Positions 35,874 to 44,596 of a stretch of 64,000 bases of DNA are shown one piece after another. How positions within the stretch are numbered: the stretch's first letter is position 1; the number at the start of each line of letters is the position of its first letter. Under the pieces are notes generated by a model. It did no database searches and had not been told where the DNA came from. It worked only from the letters and a program-made list of their open reading frames with translations. The stretch comes from Allobosea sp. LC85 (GTDB lineage: Bacteria > Pseudomonadota > Alphaproteobacteria > Rhizobiales > Beijerinckiaceae), in the NCBI RefSeq assembly GCF_000735605.1, contig NZ_JPKG01000028.1:226768-290767 (forward strand). The letters are read 5' to 3'. A program made the translations under genes and the position numbers.

Positions 35874-36058
35874 CGCGACCATCGCGCTCAGGCCCTGTTT
35901 CGGGCATGTCGCCACGAAAGGGCCTGCCGCAGAGCAGGACGCGCTCGCTGGCATTATGCCCGTCACGCCAGGGCTGCGTGCTTCTGAAGGCAAGGGGGCA
36001 ACCGCGCTTAGCGCCAGGGCCTTCAGCCGTTCTCCGCGGCCGGCCCCGGCTCTTCCGA

Positions 36059-36280
36059 TTATTTCAGATTGCCGAAAAGGCTCTTCTGCGTGACGCCGGC
36101 CCGGATCTGGTGCTCTTCGATCGCCCGCTCATGGCCATCGGAGCCTCGCACCCGGTATTGTCGCTGTCCGTTTTCGCTGGCCGGCAGCACCCGGATGATC
36201 TGGTAGTTTCCGACGCCGGATCTGTCGCGGAAGCCCAAACTCAGGCTGATCACATCACCTTCCTTATAGTCACTGGTCAT
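36059..36280 (-). CDS. Small hypothetical protein
   Basis: This 73-residue protein reads MTSDYKEGDVISLSLGFRDR and is followed by a beta-rich stretch with NYQIIRVLPA and QYRVRG. It looks like a small beta-barrel (KOW- or SH3-like) protein. The start at 36280 has GGAG upstream and overlaps the end of the 36270-36608 gene, suggesting a two-gene unit. I do not recognise a function. Confidence 0.6.
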   Translation of the reverse strand: MTSDYKEGDVISLSLGFRDRSGVGNYQIIRVLPASENGQRQYRVRGSDGHERAIEEHQIRAGVTQKSLFGNLK

Positions 36281-36608
36281 GGAGCAACTCCTCGCTCTCG
36301 CAGCGCTCATCGAGCAGGCTCCCAACGAAGGTAGCCCCATCGCTGCAATGGTCGGTGATCGCGAGGTTCACGACATGCCCGTCCTCGCAGATCAGCCTGA
36401 TTTCATAGGAGAGCAGCAAGGTTGGGATCCGGCGCAGATCGAGCTCGAAATGCCCACGGCACCCGCCGTTTGCATTCCGGGATGTTTCGAAACTGTAAGA
36501 TACAGGCTGGCGTGTGCCGTCGCGCCAGATGATCTGGCCCTTGCCCTGAAGCCAGGTGACCTGGCGTTCGCTTTGCACGGCGAGAATTCCAGCCTTGACC
36601 GGTACCAA
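36270..36608 (-). CDS. Small hypothetical protein
   Basis: This frame of up to 112 residues begins at a TTG (36608) or an internal GTG (36578). The content is beta-strand-like: GQIIWRDGTRQPVSYSFE, GHFELDLRRIP and LICEDGHVVNLAITD. It overlaps the following small gene by 11 bp on the same strand. No family was recognised; the two genes are plausible as a pair because of the overlap and similar codon use. Confidence 0.5.
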   Translation of the reverse strand: MVPVKAGILAVQSERQVTWLQGKGQIIWRDGTRQPVSYSFETSRNANGGCRGHFELDLRRIPTLLLSYEIRLICEDGHVVNLAITDHCSDGATFVGSLLDERCESEELLHDQ

Positions 36609-36633
36609 CCTGGCACCGCGGCCCGCCCTCGGT

Positions 36634-36653
36634 TCAGATTGAACGGAAGCGGC
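36634..36653 (+). repeat. Short repeat R2, copy 2
   Basis: Matches the copy at 35791-35810 in 19 of 20 positions. It sits just upstream of the small-gene pair. Confidence 0.6.
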
Positions 36654-36751
36654 AATGCAATGAGCGCTCCTTCACGACGCCAAGCAAGCAAAATCCGCGC
36701 GTCATCTCAGCACAGAGGCACGCCGGGAACGCATTTGGGAAACGTGCGGCC

Positions 36752-36855
36752 CAAAGCATCGGCCCGAAAAGTGGATCGCGGTTTTTGGGAAAGCCGATGC
36801 AGTCACAGAAGATTGGATCATCGGACCGGATACGATATCCGGTCCGATGATCCAA
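36752..36855 (+). repeat. Two-hairpin interspersed repeat, copy E
   Basis: Begins CCAAAGCATCGGCCCG. Stem II is perfect (17-bp arms GATCATCGGACCGGATA around CGA). It occupies most of the gap between the small genes and the 3' end of the second peptide importer operon, 61 bp from its last stop, so it may act as its terminator. Confidence 0.92.
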
Positions 36856-36916
36856 TCGAGTGGCACGAGCAGCCCGCAGCGATGCGCCTCCCCTTCGAGA
36901 CCGCCAGCCTGCGAGG

Positions 36917-37813
36917 TCACGGCAGGTCCATTCTGGGATCGAGCGCGTCGCGCAAGCCGTCACCAACGAAGTTGAAGCTCGTAACGGCGAGCGTGATTGC
37001 GGCGCCGGGCAGGATCGCAAGCCAGGGCGCGCTGGTGAGATAGCTTTGGGCGTTCTCCAGCATGTTGCCCCAGCTCGGCGTCGGCGGCTGGATGCCGTAG
37101 CCGAGGAAGCTGATATAGCTCTCGGCCAGGATCGCATGGGCGACGTTCAGCGTCGCGGCGACGACGATCGGTGCAATCGCGTTCGGCAGCAACTGACGAA
37201 ACATGATGCGGCCGTTGCTGGCGCCCATCGCGACCGCTGCAACCACGTAATCGCGCGTACGGAGCGATTTTATCTGGGCCTCGACGACCCGCGCCACCTC
37301 CATCCACGAGGTCATCGCGATCAGCATGACGATCGAGGGCACCGACGGTGAAATCAGGGCCGAAATCGCAAGCAGCAGGAAGATCGAGGGGAAGCAGAGC
37401 ATCGCGTCGACGAAGCGCATCAGGGCGGCACCGACCGCACCTTCGTAGAATCCGGCGATCATGCCGATGCAGATGCCGGTCGCCATGCTGATCAACATGG
37501 CGGAAAACCCGACTGCGAGTGAAATCCGCCCGGCCATCAGTAGCCGCGCCAGGATATCTCGCCCGAGCGGATCGGTGCCGAGCACATGCGGGCCCGAGAA
37601 GGGCGGCGCGAAGCGCTGCCGGATGTCGATGAACGTGTCGCTATAGGGCAGCAGCATCGGTCCGAAGATGCAGGCGAGCGTCATCGCCACGATTGCCACG
37701 GCGCCGAAAACCGCCAGCCGGTGCTGGCGGAAACGGCGAAAGCCTGGGCTGTTCCAGAAGAAGGGCGAAGCTGCCGTCCGGATTTCGGCGACACCGGTGA
37801 GATCAGCGCTCAT
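36917..37813 (-). CDS. Peptide/nickel-type ABC transporter permease, DppC type (second importer)
   Basis: This 298-residue protein has the DppC N-terminal anchor, the periplasmic GPHVLGTDPLGRDILARLLMAGRISL, and the EAA-like AVAMGASNGRIMFRQLLPNAIAP. It ends FVGDGLRDALDPRMDLP as expected. It shares one base with the DppB-type gene. No ATPase genes are found in this operon, so the ATPases of another dpp system or genes elsewhere must serve it. Confidence 0.92.
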   Translation of the reverse strand: MSADLTGVAEIRTAASPFFWNSPGFRRFRQHRLAVFGAVAIVAMTLACIFGPMLLPYSDTFIDIRQRFAPPFSGPHVLGTDPLGRDILARLLMAGRISLAVGFSAMLISMATGICIGMIAGFYEGAVGAALMRFVDAMLCFPSIFLLLAISALISPSVPSIVMLIAMTSWMEVARVVEAQIKSLRTRDYVVAAVAMGASNGRIMFRQLLPNAIAPIVVAATLNVAHAILAESYISFLGYGIQPPTPSWGNMLENAQSYLTSAPWLAILPGAAITLAVTSFNFVGDGLRDALDPRMDLP

Positions 37814-38766
37814 CAGCCATTCCTCGCAATGCGCGGATCGGCGAGCCCATAGAGCAGGTCGGCGATCAGGCTACCGAGCAGCACCAGCACGGCGGTGAAC
37901 ATCAGGATGCCCATCACGGTCGGGTAGTCGCGGTAACTGATCGAGTCGAGGAAGAGCCTCCCCATTCCCGGCCAGGTGAAGACCGTCTCGGTCACCAGCG
38001 CACCCGAGAGTAGTGTCGGCACATGCAGGCCGGTGATCGTGATCATCGGCAGCAGCGCATTGCGAAAGGCGTGCCGTAGCAGAACCTGGCGCTCCGGCAC
38101 GCCCTTGGCCCGGGCGGTGCGGATATAGTCCTGATTGACGACCTCAAGCATCGAGGAACGCATGTAGCGGCTCCACACCGCCGTCGAGACCAGCGCGAGC
38201 ACGATGCATGGTCCGATCAGGTGATGGATGCGGTTGAGCACCGAACCATCGCCGACCGTGTAGCGGTTGCCGGCGGGCAGCCAGCCGAGCCCGACCGAGA
38301 AGACATAGATGATGACGAGGCCGAACCAGAAGGTCGGGATCGAGAGCGCGATCATGGCGCCGATCGTCGCCAGCGAGTCGAAGACCGAATAGCGCTTGAC
38401 CGCGCCGAGGATGCCGACCCAGGCGCCGAGCAGCATGGCGAGCAGCGTCGAGGTCAGCATCAGCTCCAGCGTCGCGCCGATATGGGAGGCGATGATGTGC
38501 AGCACCGGCTGATGGTCGCGATAGGATAGCCCCCAGTCGCCGCGCAGCATGCGCCAGAGCCATTCCGCATATTGCACCGGCAGCGGGCGGTTGAGGCCAA
38601 GCTGTTCGGCGATGCGGTCGAGATCGGCCTGGGTCATGTCGCCGCCGGCGGCGAATTGCGAGAGCGGCCCGCCCGGAGCGAGATGCAGGATCGCGAAACC
38701 GATCATCGAGACGATCAGCAGCAGGACGAGCGCCTGCAGCAGCCTTCGCACGAGAAAGGTGCTCAT
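37813..38766 (-). CDS. Peptide/nickel-type ABC transporter permease, DppB type (second importer)
   Basis: This 317-residue protein begins with a membrane anchor and HLAPGGPLSQFAAGGDM, and carries IRTARAKGVPERQVLLRHAFRNALLP near residue 200, then the DLLYGLADPRI C-terminus. It follows the binding-protein gene by 33 bp on the same strand. Confidence 0.92.
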   Translation of the reverse strand: MSTFLVRRLLQALVLLLIVSMIGFAILHLAPGGPLSQFAAGGDMTQADLDRIAEQLGLNRPLPVQYAEWLWRMLRGDWGLSYRDHQPVLHIIASHIGATLELMLTSTLLAMLLGAWVGILGAVKRYSVFDSLATIGAMIALSIPTFWFGLVIIYVFSVGLGWLPAGNRYTVGDGSVLNRIHHLIGPCIVLALVSTAVWSRYMRSSMLEVVNQDYIRTARAKGVPERQVLLRHAFRNALLPMITITGLHVPTLLSGALVTETVFTWPGMGRLFLDSISYRDYPTVMGILMFTAVLVLLGSLIADLLYGLADPRIARNG

Positions 38767-38799
38767 GGCGCGGTGTTCCGGGCGGGTCTGTTCATGGTC

Positions 38800-40488
38800 T
38801 CAGCGCGCCCAGTACCAGCTGCCCATGTTCCAGGTGTTCTGGCGGGCATTGATATTGGGTTCATAGCCGATGAGCCCTTCCTTGTAGCCCTCGACCGGAA
38901 CGTATTGATAGATCGGCAGGATCGGCAGTTCCTCGCGGACAATCTCCTGCAATTTCCAGTAGACCGCCTTGCGCTTCTCCTGGTCGAAAGTTTCCTGCCC
39001 CTCCTTCAGCAACTTGTCGACTTCGGCATTCTGCCACTGCATCTGGTTGGCGCCGCTGCCGCTCTTGGCGGGGATCGCATCAGAGGCGAAACGCGAGGCG
39101 GGATCGGGATCGATCACGGTGCGAAAGGCGGTGCCGACCAGGAGCGACTGGAACTTCGAGCGCGTATAGAACTCCCCCCAGATCACCGCAGCCGGCATGT
39201 TGTTGATCTTCATCGAGACGCCGACCTGCTGCCAGTCCTGCATCATAAGTTGCTGGCACTGCTCGCGTAGCGAGGCGCCGGTGGTCGTCGAGACCGCGAA
39301 TTCGAGCGGCACGCCGTTCTTCATGCGCGTGCCCGAGCCGGAGCGCTTCCAGCCAGCATCGTCGAGCAGCTTGTTGGCCTTGGCGAGGTCGTAGCTCTGC
39401 TGCGGCAAATTGGGATTGTAGGCCCAGGATTCCTGAGGGGCGAAGGACTCGGTCGGCTTGTGCAGGCCATAGAAGATGACGTCGATGATCGCCTGCTTGT
39501 TGATCGAGGCGTAGAGCGCTTGGCGGACCGCCTTCTCGGACAAGGCCGGATGCTCCAGATTGGGCATCAGGATTTCGAGCGAGGCGTTCGGGATCTTCAC
39601 GATCTTGCGGCCAGGCAGCTTCACGGCCTCGGCATAGAAATTCGCCGGGATGCCGGTGCCGATGATGAGATCGACTTGCCCCGTGCGGAACTGCGCATAG
39701 AGCGCCGTCTGGTCCGGCACATATTTGAGGACGGCCTTCTCCAGATAGGGCCCCTTGCCGTGATAGCGCTCATTCGCGACGAGCGTGATGTTGTCGCCCG
39801 GCGTGCGCTGCCCCCATTTGAAGGGCCCAGTACCGACCGGAGCTCCGTTGAAGGGTGCGGTATTCGGGTCGCTGGCCTTCTCGAGCAGATGCTTGGGCAC
39901 GATGAAGGTATTGGAGAGCAGCGCGAGATAGGGCGCGTAGGCCTTCTCCATGCGCCATGAGATTTCGTGCGGTCCCTTGACCACGATATCCTTGACCAGC
40001 GCATGGCCAACGCGGGTGCGGCTCTTGAAGCCCGGCGCATTGATCAGCTCGAGCGTGTATTTCACGTCCTCGGCGGTGAAGGGCGTCCCGTCATGCCAGG
40101 TGATGCCCTCGCGCAGTTTGACCTTCCAGGCCAGGCCTCCTTCCGAGATGCCGCCATTGGCCTCGCTCGGCACCTCGGTTGCGAGATCGGGCATCAGGTT
40201 GCCCTGAGGGTCGGCGAGCCACATCGTGTTGAAGACCTGCATCCAGACGGTCTCGTCGACCTCGATGCCGGGCATCAGCGGGTTGAATGCGGTCGGCTCC
40301 TGCGACAAGCCGACGACGACCTGGCCGGTCGGTTTGGCGGGCGGCGGCGGAGCAGGCTTGGTCTGGGCGCTGGCGCCAAATCCCGAGGCGGCGAGAAGGC
40401 CACCCGCTCCGAGCGCGAGAATATGCCGGCGATGCAATGCCGGCATCGGGAAGGCCGAACCGGTCGTTCCGTCGGAGTGCTTGGTCAT
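38800..40488 (-). CDS. Family 5 solute-binding protein (second importer)
   Basis: This 562-residue protein has a signal sequence with HRRHILALGAGGLLAASG (twin-arginine-like) and cleavage near ASAQ-TK. The mature part shows DLATEVPSEANGGISEGGLAWKVKLREGITWHDGTPFTAEDVKYTLE. The start at 40488 is preceded by GAGGGG and is chosen over the long frame to 40752. It is divergent to two FAD oxidoreductase genes and heads an operon lacking an ATPase gene. Confidence 0.93.
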   Translation of the reverse strand: MTKHSDGTTGSAFPMPALHRRHILALGAGGLLAASGFGASAQTKPAPPPPAKPTGQVVVGLSQEPTAFNPLMPGIEVDETVWMQVFNTMWLADPQGNLMPDLATEVPSEANGGISEGGLAWKVKLREGITWHDGTPFTAEDVKYTLELINAPGFKSRTRVGHALVKDIVVKGPHEISWRMEKAYAPYLALLSNTFIVPKHLLEKASDPNTAPFNGAPVGTGPFKWGQRTPGDNITLVANERYHGKGPYLEKAVLKYVPDQTALYAQFRTGQVDLIIGTGIPANFYAEAVKLPGRKIVKIPNASLEILMPNLEHPALSEKAVRQALYASINKQAIIDVIFYGLHKPTESFAPQESWAYNPNLPQQSYDLAKANKLLDDAGWKRSGSGTRMKNGVPLEFAVSTTTGASLREQCQQLMMQDWQQVGVSMKINNMPAAVIWGEFYTRSKFQSLLVGTAFRTVIDPDPASRFASDAIPAKSGSGANQMQWQNAEVDKLLKEGQETFDQEKRKAVYWKLQEIVREELPILPIYQYVPVEGYKEGLIGYEPNINARQNTWNMGSWYWAR

Positions 40489-40826
40489 CCGGTAACCCCT
40501 CTTTGCTTGTTTTGCGGAAGTCCCGGGCGATCCGGGCAGCTCAGGCGGAATCGATCGCGCATCCACGCCGCCCGCTTCATCCGGCGAGTCATTCGCGGGC
40601 GCGGCCGATCCCTCAACCGCGTACCCAGGGTACGCCCTCGACCACCGGCTTCGGATGCCGATCACGCCGGTCGACCAGGTAGAATCTGCCGATTCAACCA
40701 TCGTCTTTGGCACAGGGTTCTGCACTGGATCGGGTCTTATCGAACCGACCAAATTCGGATCAGCCGTGCGGAGGGATTGGTCGTCGGCCGCGCGGCGCTG
40801 CCCCGCATCGCAAGGAAAGCCAGCCT
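40489..40826. promoter_or_regulatory. Divergent promoter region with a perfect 17-bp palindrome
   Basis: The region separates the second importer operon from the tandem FAD oxidoreductases. GCGTACCCAGGGTACGC at 40619-40635 is a perfect inverted repeat (8-bp arms, one central base), placed nearly midway, and is a good operator candidate for coordinated control. No gene was recognised in it. Confidence 0.5.
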
Positions 40827-42155
40827 ATGTCTCCTCCGGTCACGCGCGTTCGCAGCAACGAGACGCTGCCGAAATCCGCCGATGTGGTGGTGATTGGCGG
40901 TGGCATCGCCGGCACCAGCGCGGCCTATGAGCTGGCAAAGAAGGGGCACTCGGTCGCACTGGTCGAGAAGGGGCACCTCGCCGGCGAGCAATCGAGCCGG
41001 AACTGGGGCTGGTGCCGCCAGCAGAACCGCGACCTGCGCGAATTGCCGCTGGCGCAGCGCGCCGTCGAGATGTGGAACGGGCTGAACAAGGAGCTCGGGG
41101 CCGAGACGGGCTTCCGCCGCACCGGGCTGCTCTATGTCACGACCAAACAATCCGATCTCGACCTATGGTCGAACTGGGCCGACCGCGCGCGCGAGTATCA
41201 GATGCATAGCCGGATGCTGACTGCTGCCGAGGCCAAGGCCATGTCGCCGGGCAGCGCGGAGAACTGGATCGGCGGAGTGCATTCGCCGACCGACGGGCGG
41301 GCCGAGCCCGCGCTTGCGACCCCCGCCATCGCCGAAGGGGCACGCAAGCGTGGCGCGACCATTCATCAGAACTGTGCCGCACGTGGACTGGAGACCGAGG
41401 GCGGCAAGGTTTCGGCCGTCGTCACCGAAAAGGGCACGATCCGGACCAGTGCAGTGCTCTGCGCCGGCGGGGCCTGGAGCTCGATGTTCTGCCGCCACCA
41501 CGGCATCAAGCTGCCTCAGGCCGGCGTGCGCTCAACCTCCTTTTTCACGGAGGCCGCACCGCAGGTGATCGAGGGCGGGCTGTCGATGCCCGACCTCACC
41601 TTTCGCCGCCGGCTCGATGGCGGTTATACGGTCGGCATTAGTGGACGCGGCCTGCTCGAACTCACCCCGCAGGGCATGCTCTACGCCCAGCAGTTCTGGC
41701 GCACCTTCAAGAAGCGGCGCGGGGGCCTCACCATCCGCGCCGGCCGGTCCTTCTTCGCCGGGCCGGAGGCGATCTCCCGCTGGAGCAATGATGGCATCTC
41801 TCCCTTCGAGCGGATCCGCACCTTCGATCCGCCAGCACAGGAGGAGCTGATCAGCTTTGCCCTGAGGCGGCTCGGGCAACTCTATCCGCAGCTCGCCAAT
41901 GTGAAGGTCGCGCATAAATATGGCGGGCTGGTCGATTTCACCCCGGACTGGATTCCGGTCATATCCGGCGTCGCCGCCCTGCCCGGCTTCTATATCTCGA
42001 CGGGCTATAGCGGTCATGGCTTCGGGATCGGCCCGGCCGCAGGGCGCCTTGCCGCCGACATCGTGGCCAACGACACCCCGATCGTCGACCCACGCCCCTA
42101 TCGCTACAGCCGTATGATCGATGGGACCGATCTCGGCGAGCCCGGCATGATGTGA
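40827..42155 (+). CDS. FAD-dependent oxidoreductase, DAO family (tandem copy 1)
   Basis: This 442-residue protein has VVVIGGGIAGTSAAYELAKKG near residue 19 and EQSSRNWGWCRQQNRDLRELPLA near 54-76, which sets it apart from the PuuB-like types and places it near sarcosine-oxidase-beta-like DAO dehydrogenases. The C-terminal GYSGHGFGIGPAAG supplies another FAD contact. The gene is 190 bp from a close paralogue in the same direction (many identical blocks), indicating tandem duplication. Start at ATG 40827 with AAGGAAAG upstream. Substrate unknown; N-alkyl amino acids, opines or amines are typical. Confidence 0.85.
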   Translation: MSPPVTRVRSNETLPKSADVVVIGGGIAGTSAAYELAKKGHSVALVEKGHLAGEQSSRNWGWCRQQNRDLRELPLAQRAVEMWNGLNKELGAETGFRRTGLLYVTTKQSDLDLWSNWADRAREYQMHSRMLTAAEAKAMSPGSAENWIGGVHSPTDGRAEPALATPAIAEGARKRGATIHQNCAARGLETEGGKVSAVVTEKGTIRTSAVLCAGGAWSSMFCRHHGIKLPQAGVRSTSFFTEAAPQVIEGGLSMPDLTFRRRLDGGYTVGISGRGLLELTPQGMLYAQQFWRTFKKRRGGLTIRAGRSFFAGPEAISRWSNDGISPFERIRTFDPPAQEELISFALRRLGQLYPQLANVKVAHKYGGLVDFTPDWIPVISGVAALPGFYISTGYSGHGFGIGPAAGRLAADIVANDTPIVDPRPYRYSRMIDGTDLGEPGMM

Positions 42156-42345
42156 CGCGTCCGCGCCCTGCAATGTCTTGAAGGCAAACCACGGCATCGC
42201 GTGCAGATCTCGCCGCAGGTGCATCCGGCGTTCGGCATCGAGACCGCACTGCGGCATTGCGCCCGGTATCGATGCAAAGATGATCCAATGCCGCCGGCAG
42301 CGCGGTCGCTAACCTTCCGACGAAACCTGCCGGAGTTCCCCATTT

Positions 42346-43668
42346 ATGTCACCGACCCTTGAACGCATCGCCAGCAATGCGCGCCTGCCCACCGAGGCCG
42401 ATATCGTCGTGATCGGCGCCGGAATCGTCGGCAGCGCGGCAGCCTATTTCCTGGCGAAGCGTGGGCACAGCGTAGCCCTCGTCGAGAAGGGTGTCGTCGG
42501 CGGCGAACAGTCGAGCCGGAACTGGGGCTGGTGCCGCCAGCAGAACCGCGACGCCCGCGAACTGCCCCTTGCCATGCGCGCGATGGAGCTTTGGGCCAAA
42601 TTCAGCCACGAAATCGGCAGTGATATCGGCTTCAGGCGCAGCGGACTCATCTATGCCAGCAATGACGCCGGCCAGATCGCGCAATGGGAAATGTGGCGCG
42701 AAACGGCGCGGCAGTTCGGCATCGATACCCGCATGCTTTCCGGCAGCGAGGCAGCGGCCATGACGGGCGGTACGGGCCACTCCTGGCTCGGTGGGGTCCA
42801 TTCGGTCAGCGACGGCACGGCAGAGCCCGCACGCGCCGCACCTGTACTCGCAGAAGGCGCCCGCTCGCACGGCGCGAGCATCCACCAGGATTGTGCTGCG
42901 CGCGGCCTCGACATCACGAATGGTGCGGTCTCCGGCGTGATCACCGAGAAGGGGTTGATTCGAACGCGCTCGGTGATCCTTTCCGGCGGCGCCTGGGCAT
43001 CAGCCTTCTGCCGGCGCCATGGCATTCGGTTTCCGCAGGCGAGCATCCGCTCGACCATTTTGCGGACGGAAGTCGCGCCCCAGTTGCTCGATGCGCTCTA
43101 CACCCCCGATTGCGCCCTGACGCGTCGGCTCGACGGCAGCTACACGATCGCCATCAGCGGCAAGGGCACTCTTGAAGTCACGCCGCAGGGATTGCGCTAT
43201 GCGCGCGAGTTCCTGCCGATGTTCATCAAACGGCTGAAGGCGGTCGAGTTCGGCCTCGGCGCCTCCTTCTTCAAGGGGCCGGAAGCGTTCGGAAGCTGGG
43301 CTTTCGACAGGGAGACACCCTTCGAACGCATCCGGGTGCTCGACCCCGTGCCGAGCCGCAAGTCCGTTGCGCTGACCCTGGCACGGGCGCGGGCGCTCTA
43401 CCCCGCACTTCAAAACATCGCCGTGCGCGAGAGCTGGGGCAGCTATATCGATTCAACGCCAGACGCCGTGCCGGTGATCTCGCCTGTCGCGGGTCTGCAG
43501 GGCTTCGTGCTGGCGGCCGGCTTCAGTGGGCACGGCTTTGGACTCGGGCCCGCGGCCGGCCATCTGGCTGCCGATCTCGCCGTGGGGGACAGGCCCATCG
43601 TCGACCCGCGACCCTTCCGGCATTCGCGCCTGATCGATGGCTCGCGGGGCGAGATCGGCGAATTCTGA
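42346..43668 (+). CDS. FAD-dependent oxidoreductase, DAO family (tandem copy 2)
   Basis: This 440-residue paralogue of the preceding gene has IVVIGAGIVGSAAAYFLAKRG, EQSSRNWGWCRQQNRDARELPLA and GFSGHGFGLGPAAG. The conserved blocks suggest a shared mechanism with a different substrate pocket. It is followed after 254 bp by the HAD hydrolase. The start at ATG 42346 gives the same N-terminal spacing as its paralogue. Confidence 0.85.
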   Translation: MSPTLERIASNARLPTEADIVVIGAGIVGSAAAYFLAKRGHSVALVEKGVVGGEQSSRNWGWCRQQNRDARELPLAMRAMELWAKFSHEIGSDIGFRRSGLIYASNDAGQIAQWEMWRETARQFGIDTRMLSGSEAAAMTGGTGHSWLGGVHSVSDGTAEPARAAPVLAEGARSHGASIHQDCAARGLDITNGAVSGVITEKGLIRTRSVILSGGAWASAFCRRHGIRFPQASIRSTILRTEVAPQLLDALYTPDCALTRRLDGSYTIAISGKGTLEVTPQGLRYAREFLPMFIKRLKAVEFGLGASFFKGPEAFGSWAFDRETPFERIRVLDPVPSRKSVALTLARARALYPALQNIAVRESWGSYIDSTPDAVPVISPVAGLQGFVLAAGFSGHGFGLGPAAGHLAADLAVGDRPIVDPRPFRHSRLIDGSRGEIGEF

Positions 43669-43922
43669 ACGCCGCTTGGCCGCCCCAGTTTGCCCCACCG
43701 TTGCGATGCTCGAGACGCCCCCGCCCGTCATGGCAGGCGCCAATCAGAGTGGAATGACCCGCTCGCAGCCGGCGGCAATACATGCTGATCCGGGGTAGGT
43801 GATCGGCAGAATCTTTGTTCGGCCGGACGCAATTCCAAGTCCGTGCCTGCCCGTCGGCACTAGTCTTGGATGCAACGCGGCAGATCGTGCTGGCGCGACA
43901 ACTTCTGATGATGGGAGACGCG

Positions 43923-44591
43923 ATGAGCACCCTGCGGCCGAAATTCGTGACCTTCGATTGCTATGGCACGCTGATCAATTTCGAAATGGGCCCGGCGGCG
44001 CGGCGCGTCTATGGCGCACGCCTGTCCCCCGAGGTCATGAACGGTTTCTGCGAGAGCTTCAGGGGGTTTCGCCTGGACGAGGTCCTTGGCGCCTGGAAGC
44101 CGTTCATCGAGGTGGTCCACAATTCGGTGGAGCGCAGTTGCAAGGCCTGGAAGATCACGTTCGACCCGGCCGACGCCCAGGCGATCTACGACGAGATCCC
44201 AAGTTGGAGCCCGCATCCGGATGTGCCGGCAGGCCTCGCCAAGGTCGCCAGGGAATTCCCCCTCGTCATCCTCTCGAATTCGATGAAGGAGCTGATCCCG
44301 CACTCGGTCGTCAAGCTCGGCGCTCCCTTCCACGCGGCCTATACCGCAGAGGAGGCACAGGCCTACAAGCCCCGCCTGCAGGCCTTCGAATACATGTTCG
44401 ACATGCTGGGCTGCGGACCTGAAGACGTCGTGCACTGCTCGTCCAGCCTGCGCTACGACCTGATGAGCGCCTACGACCTGAAGATCGGTCAGCGGGTCTT
44501 CGTCAATCGCGGTCATGAGCCCGGCATTCCCGCTTACGGCTACCACGAAATCAAGGACATCGGCGGCCTGCCAGGCCTGCTCGGGCTCTGA
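43923..44591 (+). CDS. Type II haloacid dehalogenase-like hydrolase
   Basis: This 222-residue HAD protein has motif I FDCYGTLINFE (residues 10-20) with the nucleophile Asp and YGT in the type II dehalogenase pattern, motif II VILSNSM near 118 and Lys in AYKPRLQAFEYM near 149. It could dehalogenate 2-haloacids or act on another substrate. GGGAG precedes the start. It is 5 bp from the aldehyde dehydrogenase gene, so the two are co-transcribed. Confidence 0.85.
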   Translation: MSTLRPKFVTFDCYGTLINFEMGPAARRVYGARLSPEVMNGFCESFRGFRLDEVLGAWKPFIEVVHNSVERSCKAWKITFDPADAQAIYDEIPSWSPHPDVPAGLAKVAREFPLVILSNSMKELIPHSVVKLGAPFHAAYTAEEAQAYKPRLQAFEYMFDMLGCGPEDVVHCSSSLRYDLMSAYDLKIGQRVFVNRGHEPGIPAYGYHEIKDIGGLPGLLGL

Positions 44592-44596
44592 CGCCG

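Larger units (their letters stand above)
35668..36058. other. Non-coding region with duplicated aroM 3' end
   Basis: Bases 35804-35873 repeat the final 70 bp of aroM (31128-31196) with about three differences, including its stop codon. More distant similarity continues for about 150 bp on both sides: both copies contain GAAGGCAAG-GGCAAC-type blocks (31325-31340 and 35986-36002). No intact gene is carried. It is followed by a perfect hairpin, GAGCGCGA (35871-35878) with TCGCGCTC (35882-35889). Confidence 0.75.

Noticed and set aside
35496..35993. 165-codon minus-strand frame crossing the XRE-cupin gene end
   Set aside because: Overlaps a well-supported gene and the aroM fragment; no family features.
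40710..40728. Possible sigma-54 promoter (TTGGCACAGGGTTCTGCA)
   Set aside because: The GG to GC distance is one base too long for the -24/-12 consensus, so it was not listed.
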